Counted from the stretch's first letter, positions 1 to 10,283 are shown. The stretch: 50,513 nt of DNA from Microcaldota archaeon (GCA_018304295.1 JAGVWK010000008.1:1-50513); one strand, 5' to 3'. A program made the numbers and translations. The notes: generated by a model from the sequence alone, not told the origin.

Positions 1-2
1 CC

Positions 3-1037
3 CTGCTTTACGGCTATTCAAACGCGCGCGTGCGCGCAATGAAGGGCGAGCTTCTCAAAAAGCCCCAGGTGCTTGACCTTCTTGGCGCAAAGACGCAAAA
101 TGGCATAATAGAGATGCTTTCCCACACGCCTTACAAGGAGAATATACTTTCCCTTTCCCTGCGCTTTAAAAACGAGGAGCTCGTAGAGCTTGCGCTTGGG
201 CAAAACTTTGCGTATAACTCTCAAAAGCTGCTTCGCATAGCCCCAAAGCCCAGCCGCCGCGCCCTACTTGCATTCATGGAGCGCTACGACATCCTCAACA
301 TAAAAACAATACTGCTTTCAAAGCGCCTTGGGAAAAAGGGCGAGGAAATGGCGCACTATACCATGGGCGCCGGCTCGCTTTCCTTTGGCGACCTAAAGGC
401 AATGTGGGAGCTTCCTGATGCGCTCTCCGTCCTCTCCTACCTGCGCTACAGCGAAATAGGGCAGAAAATATTTGCAATGCATTCTTTTGCAAAGGCAAAG
501 GAATCCGTGTCAGGCGGAAGGGATTTTGAGCAGCTCTTTGGCATGCTTGACTCGTACTACTACGCATCAGCAACAGCCGCAATAATTGGCACCGGCAAAG
601 ACTCGCAGCTTTTGCGCTCCATCATACTTTCCGAGGCGGACGCAAAAAATGCGCTCACAGTGCTGCGCTGCAAGGCCGCAGGCATGGATACGGAAGGCGC
701 GCTTTTGCATCTTGTAACGTTCGGGACGCTGCAAAAGGGATTTTTTGAGTCCATTGCAAACGAAAAAGACATGAAGGGCGCAATTGCAAAAGTGCGCTCA
801 AAATTTGGCATTGAAGAAAGCAAGGCCCTTTCCCTTTCCATTATTGAGGCAGAGCTTGAATCAAGGCTTGTTGCAACAAGCCTGCGCGCGCTTTCATTTT
901 CCATGATGTCAATAGGTGCGATAGTTGGCTACCTTTTCCTTAAGGAAGAGGAAATGAGCAACATAAGGAAAATATCAAGGGGCAAGGCGCTGGGGCTTTC
1001 CGACGCACAGATTTCGCAAATGCTTGTGTTCGCATAA
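3..1037 (+). CDS. atpC: A/V-type ATP synthase subunit C (5'-truncated by window edge)
   Basis: Frame is open from the window start; LLYGYSNARVRAMKGELL precedes the first ATG at 30, typical of internal subunit C sequence. Directly upstream of atpF-A-B-D. Confidence 0.9.
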   Translation: MLYGYSNARVRAMKGELLKKPQVLDLLGAKTQNGIIEMLSHTPYKENILSLSLRFKNEELVELALGQNFAYNSQKLLRIAPKPSRRALLAFMERYDILNIKTILLSKRLGKKGEEMAHYTMGAGSLSFGDLKAMWELPDALSVLSYLRYSEIGQKIFAMHSFAKAKESVSGGRDFEQLFGMLDSYYYASATAAIIGTGKDSQLLRSIILSEADAKNALTVLRCKAAGMDTEGALLHLVTFGTLQKGFFESIANEKDMKGAIAKVRSKFGIEESKALSLSIIEAELESRLVATSLRALSFSMMSIGAIVGYLFLKEEEMSNIRKISRGKALGLSDAQISQMLVFA

Positions 1038-1077
1038 TGGGCTGGAAATGAAGTTGAACCGGAACTGAAGTGATGAA

Positions 1078-1407
1078 ATGGAATTGGACGAAAAAATAGC
1101 AGTGATAGGGAATTCCTCCCTTGTGAGCGGCTTTAGGCTCGCGGGCTTGCGGGATTTTTTCACCCTTGAAGGCAAACAAGCCGAAGACAAGCTCTCAGAG
1201 CTTATCGGCGATCCGACCTACGGGATAATAATACTGGAGGAAAGCATTCTGGAAAAGGCGGACTGGAGGCTCAAGCGGCGCATTGAGGCGATTGCAAAGC
1301 CCGTTGTCGTGAGCGTGCCCTCCCCAAGCGGCCCAATGGAGCAGTCGGAATCCATAAACATGCTTGTGAAAAGGGCACTGGGCTTTGAGCTTGCGGACAA
1401 GAAATGA
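1078..1407 (+). CDS. atpF: A-type ATP synthase subunit F
   Basis: 109 aa, IAVIGNSSLVSGFRLAG...GIIILEES motif, operon position between C and A. Confidence 0.9.
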   Translation: MELDEKIAVIGNSSLVSGFRLAGLRDFFTLEGKQAEDKLSELIGDPTYGIIILEESILEKADWRLKRRIEAIAKPVVVSVPSPSGPMEQSESINMLVKRALGFELADKK

Positions 1408-1433
1408 ACGGATAAAATTTACGAGGTGTTAAA

Positions 1434-3176
1434 ATGGGAGCATTAAGCAAAATTTCAGGGCCCGTAGTAGTGGCAGGCGGCATGAAAGGCGCCAAAATGT
1501 ACGATGTCGTGAAAGTGGGGAACGAAAAGCTCATAGGCGAAATAATCCGCCTTGTGGGCGACAACGCAACAATACAGGTTTACGAGGACACTTCGGGCCT
1601 TAAGCCCGGGGAGCCTGTGGAAAGCACGGGCGAGCCGCTCTCAGTGGAACTTGGGCCGGGACTTCTCCAGTCCATTTACGACGGCATCCAGCGCCCCCTT
1701 GACGCTATTGCAAACAAGCACGGCTCTTTCATACCCCGCGGCGTTGCAGTGGCGCCGCTGGACAGGAAAAAGAAATGGGATTTCAAGGCAAAAGTGAAAA
1801 AAGGCGACAAGGTGCAAAAAGGCGACGTGCTTGGCATAGTGCAGGAAACCGACATAGTTGAGCACCGCATACTTGCGCAAACCGACGGCACGGTGCATTC
1901 CATTTCCTCGGGCAAATACACCGTAACAGAAAACGTGGGCTCAATAGACGACGGCAAAAAAAAGCACGATTTCTCCCTTATGCACCGCCATTTCGTCCGC
2001 GAGGCGCGCCCATACGCGCAAAAGTTTGACCCCAACATCCCCCTTGTAACAGGGCAGCGCATTGTTGACATGTTTTTCCCGATTGCAAAAGGCGGCACAG
2101 CATGCGTTCCGGGTCCCTTTGGAAGCGGCAAGACGGTTACGCAGCACCAGTTTGCAAAATGGTCAGACACCCAAATAGTCGTTTACATAGGGTGCGGGGA
2201 GCGCGGCAATGAAATGACTGAAGTGCTTACGGAATTTCCCCACCTTGAGGACCCCAAAACAAAGAAGCCGCTCATGATGCGCACAGTCCTGATAGCAAAC
2301 ACTTCCAACATGCCCGTTGCAGCCCGCGAAGCCTCAGTATATACTGGCATTACGATTGCGGAATACTACCGCGACATGGGATACGACGTTGCGCTCATGG
2401 CGGACTCCACTTCCCGCTGGGCAGAGGCAATGCGCGAGATTGGCGGCCGCCTTGAGGAAATGCCCGGCGAGGAAGGCTACCCCGCATACCTTGCGCGCAG
2501 GCTCGCAGAGTTCTACGAGCGCGCAGGCCGCGTGCAATGCCTTGGCTCTGCCGACCGCAAAGGCTCAGTAACAATAATAGGCGCCGTCTCCCCGCCCGGC
2601 GGGGACATAAACGAGCCTGTTTCGCAAAACACGCTGCGCGTTACCAAGGTGTTCCTTGCGCTTGACGCATCCCTTGCGCAAAGAAGGCACTTCCCAGCAT
2701 TCCACTGGCTGCGCTCCTATTCTCTTTACACCGACACCCTTGACCCGTGGTATGCGAACATTTCCTCGGACTGGATAAGCCTTCGCACGCAATCCATGGC
2801 GCTTTTGCAAAAGGAGGCCGAGCTGCAGGAAATAGTGCAGCTTGTAGGCCCGGACGCGCTGCCTGAAAAGGAGCAGGTAATCCTAGCCGTTACAAAGATG
2901 ATACGCGAGGACTATTTGCAGCAATCCGCTTTCCACGACATAGACACATACTCCAGCATGAAAAAGCAGTATCTGATGCTGCGCAGCATCCTCAAGTTCT
3001 ACGAGCGTGCAACCGCATCAGTTGACCTGGGCGTGCAGCTTAAGCACATGTCAGCAATGAAAGTGCGCGAGAAAATCGGCAGGATGAAGGAAGTGCCGGA
3101 AAAAGAACTCAAGGAGCTTGAATCCCTTGCAGGGGAAATAGAAGGAGAGTTTGACTCCCTTGTAAGAAAGCAATAA
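1434..3176 (+). CDS. atpA: A-type ATP synthase catalytic subunit A
   Basis: 580 aa; Walker [46 protein letters not shown]-like gaggtg upstream. Confidence 0.98.
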   Translation: MGALSKISGPVVVAGGMKGAKMYDVVKVGNEKLIGEIIRLVGDNATIQVYEDTSGLKPGEPVESTGEPLSVELGPGLLQSIYDGIQRPLDAIANKHGSFIPRGVAVAPLDRKKKWDFKAKVKKGDKVQKGDVLGIVQETDIVEHRILAQTDGTVHSISSGKYTVTENVGSIDDGKKKHDFSLMHRHFVREARPYAQKFDPNIPLVTGQRIVDMFFPIAKGGTACVPGPFGSGKTVTQHQFAKWSDTQIVVYIGCGERGNEMTEVLTEFPHLEDPKTKKPLMMRTVLIANTSNMPVAAREASVYTGITIAEYYRDMGYDVALMADSTSRWAEAMREIGGRLEEMPGEEGYPAYLARRLAEFYERAGRVQCLGSADRKGSVTIIGAVSPPGGDINEPVSQNTLRVTKVFLALDASLAQRRHFPAFHWLRSYSLYTDTLDPWYANISSDWISLRTQSMALLQKEAELQEIVQLVGPDALPEKEQVILAVTKMIREDYLQQSAFHDIDTYSSMKKQYLMLRSILKFYERATASVDLGVQLKHMSAMKVREKIGRMKEVPEKELKELESLAGEIEGEFDSLVRKQ

Positions 3177-3206
3177 TCAAATCAGAATAATCAAACAATA
3201 TAATGG

Positions 3207-4595
3207 GTGGTAATCATGAAAGAATACAAAACAGTGTCAAAAATTGCAGGCCCTCTTGTGTTTGTTGAGGGGGTGGACGCAATCGGCTACAACGAGATTG
3301 CGGAAATAACGCTTCCCTCTGGAGAGAAGCGCAAGGGGCAGGTGCTTGAAACCTCCAAGGGCGTCGCGGTGGTGCAGATTTTCGGCTCCACAGCAGGCCT
3401 TAACATACCCGACACGCGCGTAAAGTTCCTTGGGGAAACAATGAAGCTTGGCGTTTCAACCGAAATGCTCGGGCGCGTTTTCAACGGCCTTGGCGAGCCG
3501 CGCGACAAGGGGCCAAAAATCATCCCCGAAGCGCGCATTGACATCAACGGCTCCGCAATAAACCCCTATTCGCGCTCGGAGCCGCGCGACTTCATCCAAA
3601 CCGGCGTTTCCACAATAGACGGCATGAACACCCTTGTGCGCGGGCAAAAGCTCCCCATCTTTTCAGGAAGCGGCCTTCCTCACAACGCGCTTGCGGTGCA
3701 AATAGCCCGCCAAGCAAAGGCGGTTTCCTCAAAGGGGGAAAAGTTCGCAGTGGTGTTTGCGGCAGTGGGCATAACGCACGAGGAAAGCTCCTTTTTCATG
3801 CGCGATTTTGAAAAAACCGGCGCCCTTGAGAGGGCGGTGCTTTTCCTTAACCTTGCGGACGACCCGTCCGTTGAGCGCATCATCACCCCCCGCCTTGCCC
3901 TCACAACCGCGGAATACCTTGCATACGAAAAAGACATGCACGTGCTTGTGATAATAACCGACATGACGAACTATTGCGAGGCATTGCGCGAAATCGCATC
4001 CGCGCGCGAAGAGGTGCCCGGAAGGCGCGGCTACCCCGGCTACATGTACACTGACCTGTCCACGATATACGAGCGCGCAGGCTGCATAAAGGGAAGGAAA
4101 GGGACGGTTACGCAGCTTTCCATCCTCACAATGCCCGGCGACGACATCACGCACCCGATTGCGGACCTTACCGGCTACATTACGGAGGGGCAGATAGTGC
4201 TTGGACGGGATTTGCACCGCAAAAACATCTACCCGCCTGTTGACGTTCTTCCCTGCTTGTCAAGGCTCATGAACCTTGGGATTGGAAAAGAGCGCACGCG
4301 CGAGGACCACCGCGGCGTTGCAGACCAGCTTTACGCAGGATACGCAACAGGGCGCGACCTTCGTTCCCTTTCCGCAGTTGTCGGCGAGGAGGCGCTTTCA
4401 GAGAACGATAAGCTCTATTTGAAATTCGCAGACGCGTTTGAGCAGCGCTTCATAAAGCAGGACGCGCACGAGGACCGCACAATAGAGCAGACCCTTGAGC
4501 TTGGCTGGGAGCTCTTTGCAATGCTGCCTGAAAGCGAGCTCAAAAGGCTCAAGAAGGAGTTCATAGAAAAATACGGCAAGAAATACAGGAAGTAA
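3207..4595 (+). CDS. atpB: A-type ATP synthase subunit B (ATG probably at 3216)
   Basis: [48 protein letters not shown], typical subunit B. Confidence 0.97.
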   Translation: MVIMKEYKTVSKIAGPLVFVEGVDAIGYNEIAEITLPSGEKRKGQVLETSKGVAVVQIFGSTAGLNIPDTRVKFLGETMKLGVSTEMLGRVFNGLGEPRDKGPKIIPEARIDINGSAINPYSRSEPRDFIQTGVSTIDGMNTLVRGQKLPIFSGSGLPHNALAVQIARQAKAVSSKGEKFAVVFAAVGITHEESSFFMRDFEKTGALERAVLFLNLADDPSVERIITPRLALTTAEYLAYEKDMHVLVIITDMTNYCEALREIASAREEVPGRRGYPGYMYTDLSTIYERAGCIKGRKGTVTQLSILTMPGDDITHPIADLTGYITEGQIVLGRDLHRKNIYPPVDVLPCLSRLMNLGIGKERTREDHRGVADQLYAGYATGRDLRSLSAVVGEEALSENDKLYLKFADAFEQRFIKQDAHEDRTIEQTLELGWELFAMLPESELKRLKKEFIEKYGKKYRK

Positions 4596-4696
4596 AAACC
4601 GCAACCCATGAAAAAAATGCAGCAACAGCGAACGAAACAGCGAATGTATGCATATTCGTTGTTGCGGTGCATAAATCACAGCAGGAACGTGATAGG

Positions 4697-5362
4697 ATGG
4701 CAGAGAACCCAAACCCGACAAGAATGGAGCTGCTCAATGCGCGCAGCCGCATAAAGCTTGCGCGCAAGGGGCACACGCTCCTTAAGCAAAAGCGCGACGC
4801 TCTCATCCTTGGGTTCTTCAAGATACTCTCAAAGGCAAAGGATTTGCGCGGCCAGCTGAACTCCCAGATGCAAAAATGCTACTCCTCCCTTGCAATCGCG
4901 CAGGCGTATCACGGAATATATGAAGTGGAAAACGCCGCCCTTTCGGTAAAGGAGGCGCAGGGCGTAAACATCAAGGTGCGCAACATAATGGGCGTTAAAA
5001 TCCCTCACATACAATCCAGCGTGCAGGCGCGCACCCTTCTCACGCGCGGCTACTCAATCGTTGGGACAAGCGCAAAAATAGACGAGGTTGCGGAAAACTT
5101 TGAAGCGGCTTTCGCGCTCGTGGTAACCCTCGCAGAGACTGAAAATGCCATACGCAAGCTCATACGCGAAATAGAAAAGACAAAGCGGCGCGTGAACGCC
5201 CTTGAGTTTGTAGTGCTTCCGCGGCTTGAGTCGCAGGCAAAGCTCATCTCATTCCGCCTGCAGGAAATGGAAAGGGACTCCTTTGTGATGCTTAAAATGA
5301 TAAAGAAAAAGCTCAGCGCAAACGCAGCCGCCGCAGAGGAGCAAAAGGCAAAGCCGAATTAA
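4697..5362 (+). CDS. atpD: A-type ATP synthase subunit D
   Basis: NPTRMELLNARSRIKLARKGHTLLKQKRDALI...RRVNALEFVVLP; operon position. ORF extends to 4667 but ATG at 4697 fits homologs. Confidence 0.93.
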   Translation: MAENPNPTRMELLNARSRIKLARKGHTLLKQKRDALILGFFKILSKAKDLRGQLNSQMQKCYSSLAIAQAYHGIYEVENAALSVKEAQGVNIKVRNIMGVKIPHIQSSVQARTLLTRGYSIVGTSAKIDEVAENFEAAFALVVTLAETENAIRKLIREIEKTKRRVNALEFVVLPRLESQAKLISFRLQEMERDSFVMLKMIKKKLSANAAAAEEQKAKPN

Positions 5363-5380
5363 AAAAAGAAAATAAAAAGC

Positions 5381-5767
5381 TCAAATGAGCTTTATGTCCC
5401 TCTGCAAGTCCTCCAAATCCTGCTCATGCTCAATCTCATCCTCAAGTATTTTCCTTATGAGGTGGAAGGTTATCGGATCCTTTGTAACCATGATTTTCTT
5501 GAGCATGTCATTGTAGACTTTTATTGCCCATTGCTCGCCCTTTATGTTCTGCTCAATGAGCTTTAGCACGTTAGGGTCCTTTGGCTCGTCATAGCCGCAC
5601 GTTGATTTCTTGACCCACTCCCCGGGGTTGAGTATCGGCGTGCCCCCAAGCTCTATTATCCTTTTTGCAAGCATTTCCGCGTGCTTGAACTCGTCAGCGG
5701 CGTGCTCGCTTAGCTCCGCCTGCACGTTTGGGCCGCTTCTCTTAAATATGTTTCCCTGCATATCCAA
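5381..5767 (-). CDS. Ferritin-like / bacterioferritin-type protein
   Basis: ELSEHAADEFKHAEMLAKRIIELGG...EDEIEHEQDLEDLQRDI: two ExxH-type helices of ferritin-like di-iron proteins. Confidence 0.8.
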   Translation of the reverse strand: MDMQGNIFKRSGPNVQAELSEHAADEFKHAEMLAKRIIELGGTPILNPGEWVKKSTCGYDEPKDPNVLKLIEQNIKGEQWAIKVYNDMLKKIMVTKDPITFHLIRKILEDEIEHEQDLEDLQRDIKLI

Positions 5768-5792
5768 CTAACAAACCCCTTAGGTGATATTG

Positions 5793-5915
5793 ATGAGAAA
5801 AGGACAACACGCAAACAGGCTGCAGTCGCGCAAGCGCGTGGCGGCAGGAAAGAAAAAGGCAAAAAAACGCATACAGGAAAACATGTGCAAATGCGACTGC
5901 GAGTGCACGGAATAG
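5793..5915 (+). CDS. Small basic protein with Cys-rich tail (40 aa)
   Basis: MRKGQHANRLQSRKRVAAGKKKAKKRIQENMCKCDCECTE; strong SD taggtgat 5 nt upstream of ATG; not in the ORF track. Confidence 0.55.
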   Translation: MRKGQHANRLQSRKRVAAGKKKAKKRIQENMCKCDCECTE

Positions 5916-5923
5916 TTTTTCTT

Positions 5924-6127
5924 TTATTCCTTCTTTTTCATCTCTCTGTATTTGTGATATTTCCAAACTCCATTAAAATACGCCAACGCACCTGCAAGCA
6001 TGAGTATTAGCGCCAATATGACATAATCCTTATTAAAACTAAGAATTCCGTAAGCTATGCCTACTGCACCAAGACCCAAGCTTGTTTCAAAACCTGCTTC
6101 CCCAAGCAACAGCCATTTGTCCGCCAT
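5924..6127 (-). CDS. Small membrane protein
   Basis: 68 aa with two hydrophobic segments; upstream gcgaggtg SD. Confidence 0.6.
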   Translation of the reverse strand: MADKWLLLGEAGFETSLGLGAVGIAYGILSFNKDYVILALILMLAGALAYFNGVWKYHKYREMKKKE

Positions 6128-6246
6128 TTTTTCACCTCGCAAATCCACTTGCACTATATAACGATAGCCCTTTGTATATAAAAGTTAATGCCGCATACCT
6201 CCTTCTTACCAAAACCTTTATATCCTTTCTTCAAAATAATAAACTC

Positions 6247-6780
6247 ATGTTCAAAAAATTGAATTTGTTTTCAAAAACAGAGATGAAGGCGCTCATTTTC
6301 CTATCTGAAAAAGATGGCGAGCTTTACGAGCTTCAAATAGCGCAAGGCGCAGGCATAAGCGCGGCTTCCGCAAATTCCATCCTCAACAAGTTCAGCAAAA
6401 TAGGGCTTATAAAAAAAATCACAAAGGGCAAAATGTCCTTTTACAGGCGCAACGACGAAAACCCCCTTCTTCGCCAGTTCAAGGTTTTCATTAAGGTAAA
6501 CTCCCTGCTGCCGCTTATTGAAAAGGCAGTCCCTCTCTGCAAGCGCATAGTGCTTTTTGGCAGCTGCGCAACAGGCAGGAACGGCGAAAAGAGCGACATA
6601 GACCTCTACTTTCTCTCAAGCGAAAAGAATGCGCTGCGCCGCCTCCTAGAATCAGACCCCAAAATACAGGCAATAATACTAGATAGCGTTGAATATTCCG
6701 CACTTTCCAAAAAAGATAAGCCCCTTTATGGGCGGATAAACGCAGGCATTGAACTTTATGGAGGCGAGCCCTATGGATGA
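6247..6780 (+). CDS. N-terminal winged-HTH plus minimal nucleotidyltransferase (MNT) protein
   Basis: LFGSCATGRNGEKSDIDLYFLS is the NTase GS...DxD motif; N-terminal AGISAASANSILNKFSKIGLIKK HTH. Confidence 0.85.
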   Translation: MFKKLNLFSKTEMKALIFLSEKDGELYELQIAQGAGISAASANSILNKFSKIGLIKKITKGKMSFYRRNDENPLLRQFKVFIKVNSLLPLIEKAVPLCKRIVLFGSCATGRNGEKSDIDLYFLSSEKNALRRLLESDPKIQAIILDSVEYSALSKKDKPLYGRINAGIELYGGEPYG

Positions 6781-7204
6781 GCGCTTCAGCACTTGTTTGG
6801 CAGAAGGCAAGCTCGTAAAAATCGGATTGCAGCAGGACTTGGTGCAAAAGGAGTTTGATGGCGCAGAATTTGACCTCAAAACCGCGCAAACTTCTCTTTC
6901 TGAAAAAAACCACAAATGGGCAAGCGTGCAGGCATACTACTCAATGTTCCACACTGCAAAGGCGCTTGTGCTCAGCAAGGGCTATCGGGAGAAAAACCAT
7001 TACTGCCTGCGCATTGCGCTCAAGGCTCTTTTCATTGACATCCATCTTCTTGAATCAAAATACATTGAAAGGCTGCGCGATTCCATGAATCTGTGCGAGG
7101 ATGCGGATTACGGGCTCATTTATTCAGACAATTCCGCAAAAGAGGCGGTTGCATGGGCTGCCGAATTCCTGCAAGAAGCAAAAAAACTCATTAAAGGCAA
7201 ATAG
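6773..7204 (+). CDS. HEPN domain protein, partner of upstream MNT
   Basis: KWASVQAYYSMFHTAKALVLSKGYREKNHYCLRIALKALF; overlaps the upstream MNT gene. Confidence 0.85.
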   Translation: MDERFSTCLAEGKLVKIGLQQDLVQKEFDGAEFDLKTAQTSLSEKNHKWASVQAYYSMFHTAKALVLSKGYREKNHYCLRIALKALFIDIHLLESKYIERLRDSMNLCEDADYGLIYSDNSAKEAVAWAAEFLQEAKKLIKGK

Positions 7205-7212
7205 GCGTTTCC

Positions 7213-7344
7213 ATGGATTTGGATTTTGAAAAGCCGATTATCTGCCCCTTTTGCGGGGGGATAAAGCCTGAGCAAAAAAACGCAAGGGACGTAAGCTGCC
7301 TTTGCACCTGCCTTGATTGCTCCGACGCAAAGGAGCTTGACTGA
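7213..7344 (+). CDS. Small Cys-rich (putative zinc-binding) protein
   Basis: MDLDFEKPIICPFCGGIKPEQKNARDVSCLCTCLDCSDAKELD (43 aa), CPFC...CLCTCLDC. Confidence 0.45.
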   Translation: MDLDFEKPIICPFCGGIKPEQKNARDVSCLCTCLDCSDAKELD

Positions 7345-7422
7345 TTTTACCAATTCCGGACTTCCCTAACAAAAACCTTACATTTAAAAATGGCTTTTCT
7401 TCCAATTATTTGTGGTGTTAAA

Positions 7423-8136
7423 ATGAAAAAATACGTTGCGCTATTCGCACTTTTTGCATCCCTCGTGCTTTTCTATGGCTGCATTGCAGCCCCTTCAGCA
7501 GAGCCGCCAGTTCCGCCAATTGGGGGCGCGAACCAAACAAACCAGTCCAACCAAACAAATCCCAACGCCAATGCAACAGTGTGGCTTTCCTATGAACCCA
7601 TACAATGCGGGGGAAACCCATGGCAGATATGGGAGGCAGAAAGCGGGCGCCAATACATAAGGGCTCCAACCGAAGAGGAAATACTAACCGCATATTACCT
7701 TCAAGTGTACGGCGTGGAAATATTGCAATACCAAAGCAGGTACACGCACGGTATTGTATGCCTTGCATGCTCCTGCCCGCGCGGGGACACAATAAGCATT
7801 GAAGTATACGAAAAAAGCAAGGCAAAAATGCTCTCCCTTGGCTGGAGCGAAGCAACAAAGCCCAAAGACTGCCCTCAGATAATGCCCCCCTCGCCCAATT
7901 TCTGCGAAAACGGCACAATCGTATCCGGAGGCATTGACGACAACGGCTGCGAGCTTGCCCCAGCGTGCATTTTTGAGCCGGACTCGTAGGGCAAAATTTA
8001 CATAAGCACAGACAGCGAATCCTGCAGGACAATGCTCTTCCAATGCGCGCAGGGAAAGCAGCCCTTCTTTGACAGCAGCGGCTGCGGGTGCATGGATGCC
8101 AACTCAACTGCAGGAAGCAATTCAACAGGCAACTAA
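7423..8136 (+). pseudogene. Secreted lipoprotein interrupted by in-frame TAG at 7987-7989
   Basis: Lipobox-like MKKYVALFALFASLVLFYGC; after TAG the same frame continues GKIYISTDSESCRTMLFQCAQGKQPFFDSSGCGCMDANSTAGSNSTGN to TAA at 8134-8136. Confidence 0.65.
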
Positions 8137-8156
8137 GTGCGCTGCAAAGCTGAAAA

Positions 8157-8309
8157 TAGCCCCGACCAGATTCGAACTGGTGTAACTAGGTTTCTTTCAA
8201 CCGTGACGATTTTCCCTTTTTCCGCCAACGCTTTTTCGCCCGTACCCGCCTGGAGGGCGAAAAAGGGTTGTTCAAAGCCTAGTGTCCTTGGCCGCTAGAC
8301 GACGGGGCT
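8157..8309 (-). tRNA. tRNA-Gln(TTG) with 80-nt intron (8192-8271)
   Basis: AGCCCCG/CGGGGCT acceptor, GTCT/GGAC D-stem, CTAGG-CTTTGA^A-CCTAG anticodon arm, ACCAG-TTCGAAT-CTGGT T-arm; canonical 37/38 intron. Confidence 0.93.
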
Positions 8310-8367
8310 AGCGTGCATTAATATGCAACATTGATATGCAAAAAACAAGTTATAAACTCTATCCTTT

Positions 8368-8820
8368 CTAGCCGCTTGCAACCCTTATCTCCTTCTCCAC
8401 GTTCAAATCCGGCGCAAGCGGTATGTCAAGCTTTACTTTCAGCTTCCACACGGTGATTTTATTGTTTTCCCCATAGTGGTAGTCCGTTGAAGGCGCATTG
8501 GCGGGCAGCACAAATGCCACTTGAAAGTCCTCAGTGGAGAACACCCCTTCACCCGCGACTTTTTTCTCCTGCCGATGCAATATCTTATGCCGATAATCCG
8601 TCTCCTTTTTCACATGCGTGTCCGCGAACATGCCAAGGTCCCGTCTTTGCTGCCTTTCAAAGTCCGTCATCACCCTCTCAATGCTCATCTTTGTCATTTC
8701 ATCGCAGTAGAGGACCGCAACAACGCCGCGCGCTTTTGTTGGCTTGCCGCGCCTAAGGCTTATGGATACGTTTACAGTCTCCCCGGGCGCATACTCCTCC
8801 TTGTCAGTGGTTACAATCAT
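8368..8820 (-). CDS. Arrestin-fold-like hypothetical protein
   Basis: MIVTTDKEEYAPGETVNVSISLRRGKPTKARGVVAVLYC... weak resemblance to arrestin/Spo0M-like beta proteins. Confidence 0.5.
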   Translation of the reverse strand: MIVTTDKEEYAPGETVNVSISLRRGKPTKARGVVAVLYCDEMTKMSIERVMTDFERQQRRDLGMFADTHVKKETDYRHKILHRQEKKVAGEGVFSTEDFQVAFVLPANAPSTDYHYGENNKITVWKLKVKLDIPLAPDLNVEKEIRVASG

Positions 8821-8828
8821 TTTAGCAC

Positions 8829-10283
8829 CTAATATTGCCGCGCAACATAAACATATTCCGCAGCATCTTTCCCGCACACAATGCATTTTTCCCCCTGCGG
8901 CTTTTCCTCGGCATCATAGCGGGTTCCGCGCACGTCCCCTGCTGTTTTGCCTTTTATCTCATCCGCGCAGCCCTTCCCTTCAATTTCCATTGTGCAAAAC
9001 GCGACTTTCACAAGCTTCCCTGCCTTAAGCTCTTTTTCAAGCTCGCTCATCTGCTTTGCGCTTGCAAGCGTGGCAGCGAATTTCTCATCCGCCTTTTTCT
9101 TAAGAACGGAAATCATTCCTGAACCAATTCTCCCTATCTCGCCTGCAAGCTCGCCGGCTTTCACGTGTGCTTTCTCGCCGCTAACGCGGTTCGCAACAAC
9201 AAACTCGTTGCTCTGTAGCTCGCGCAGCCCAACTTCCACGCGCACGCATGCGCCCTTAAGCTCCCAATGGTTGTACTTAAAGCCCGGCGTATTGTCGCTC
9301 TTGTCCACAACAACCCGCAACCCTGCATCTTTAAGAATTGCGCCAATCTCGTCCGCCTTTTTCTCAAGGTTTTCGTTTTTTTCGCCCTTTTTGGGTATTG
9401 GCACAACAACAACCTGCACTGGCGCAAGCTCAAATGGCAGCACAAGCCCCCTGTCATCCCCGTGCGTTGATATTAGCGCTGCGTATATGCGCGAAATCGC
9501 AGGCCCATAGCACGTCTGCCAGCAATACTCATGCTTTCCGCTTTCGTCCTGATACTTGACATCAAACGCCTTTGCAAAATTCTGCCCCAAAAGATGCGTT
9601 GAGGGAAGCTGCAATACCCTTCCGTCCGGCATCATGCAGTCCGCGGCATAGGTGTTTAGCGCCCCGGGAAACTTGTCCCACTGCGGCCTGCAGAAAAATA
9701 CAAACGGAACCCCGAACTGCCCGTGTATCACGTGCTGCGCCATTTCCATGTCCTGCTTTACCTGCGCAACGCTTTCCTCATACGTCTCAAACGCATCATG
9801 CGCCTCTATCCAGTAGAACTCGCGGCTGCGTATGAAAGGCCGCGTTGCCTTTGTCTCATGCCTCCACACTTGCGAGGAGTGGTAAATTTTAATCGGCAAA
9901 TCCTTTTTCCCCTGCACCCAAAGCGAATACATCTGGTACATGGAAGTTTCGGAAGTGGGGCGCATTGCAAGCTTCTCTTCAAGCGGATTTCCTCCGGCCT
10001 CAGTAACCCAGAAAACGTCAGGCGCAAATCCCTTCACGTGCTCGCCTTCCTTTGTAAAGTTGCCTTCAGGAATGAGCGCAGGGAACCACGCAGGCAAATG
10101 CCCCGTCTTCTCAAGCTCAGCCTCATACATGCGGTACATCCTCATCATGCTCATTACGGACCATGGCTGGAAAACAACAAACCCCTTCACATTATAGCGT
10201 ATGTCCGCGAGCTCCGCCTCTTTTATGAGCTCGGTATACCATTCCGAAAAGTTAGCGTCTTTTTTATTTTGCATAACCATCAC
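8829..10283 (-). CDS. proS: Prolyl-tRNA synthetase (archaeal/eukaryotic type)
   Basis: RPTSETSMYQMYSLWVQGKKDLPIKIYHSSQVWRHETKATRPFIRSREFYWIEAHDAF. Confidence 0.97.
   Translation of the reverse strand: MMVMQNKKDANFSEWYTELIKEAELADIRYNVKGFVVFQPWSVMSMMRMYRMYEAELEKTGHLPAWFPALIPEGNFTKEGEHVKGFAPDVFWVTEAGGNPLEEKLAMRPTSETSMYQMYSLWVQGKKDLPIKIYHSSQVWRHETKATRPFIRSREFYWIEAHDAFETYEESVAQVKQDMEMAQHVIHGQFGVPFVFFCRPQWDKFPGALNTYAADCMMPDGRVLQLPSTHLLGQNFAKAFDVKYQDESGKHEYCWQTCYGPAISRIYAALISTHGDDRGLVLPFELAPVQVVVVPIPKKGEKNENLEKKADEIGAILKDAGLRVVVDKSDNTPGFKYNHWELKGACVRVEVGLRELQSNEFVVANRVSGEKAHVKAGELAGEIGRIGSGMISVLKKKADEKFAATLASAKQMSELEKELKAGKLVKVAFCTMEIEGKGCADEIKGKTAGDVRGTRYDAEEKPQGEKCIVCGKDAAEYVYVARQY

Noticed and set aside
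4610-4700. Possible tiny ORF starting at 4609 between atpB and atpD
   Set aside because: Composition is random-like and it overlaps the atpD start out of frame.
7987-7989. Pyrrolysine coding at the in-frame UAG
   Set aside because: UAG is an ordinary stop elsewhere in the window (for example glnA at 44576-44578 and HEPN at 7202-7204), and no pyl genes are visible here; retained only as a remote possibility.
7418-8125. Minus-strand 235-aa ORF across the lipoprotein locus
   Set aside because: Arg/Cys-rich antisense artefact; the plus-strand frame has signal peptide and Cys-domain features.
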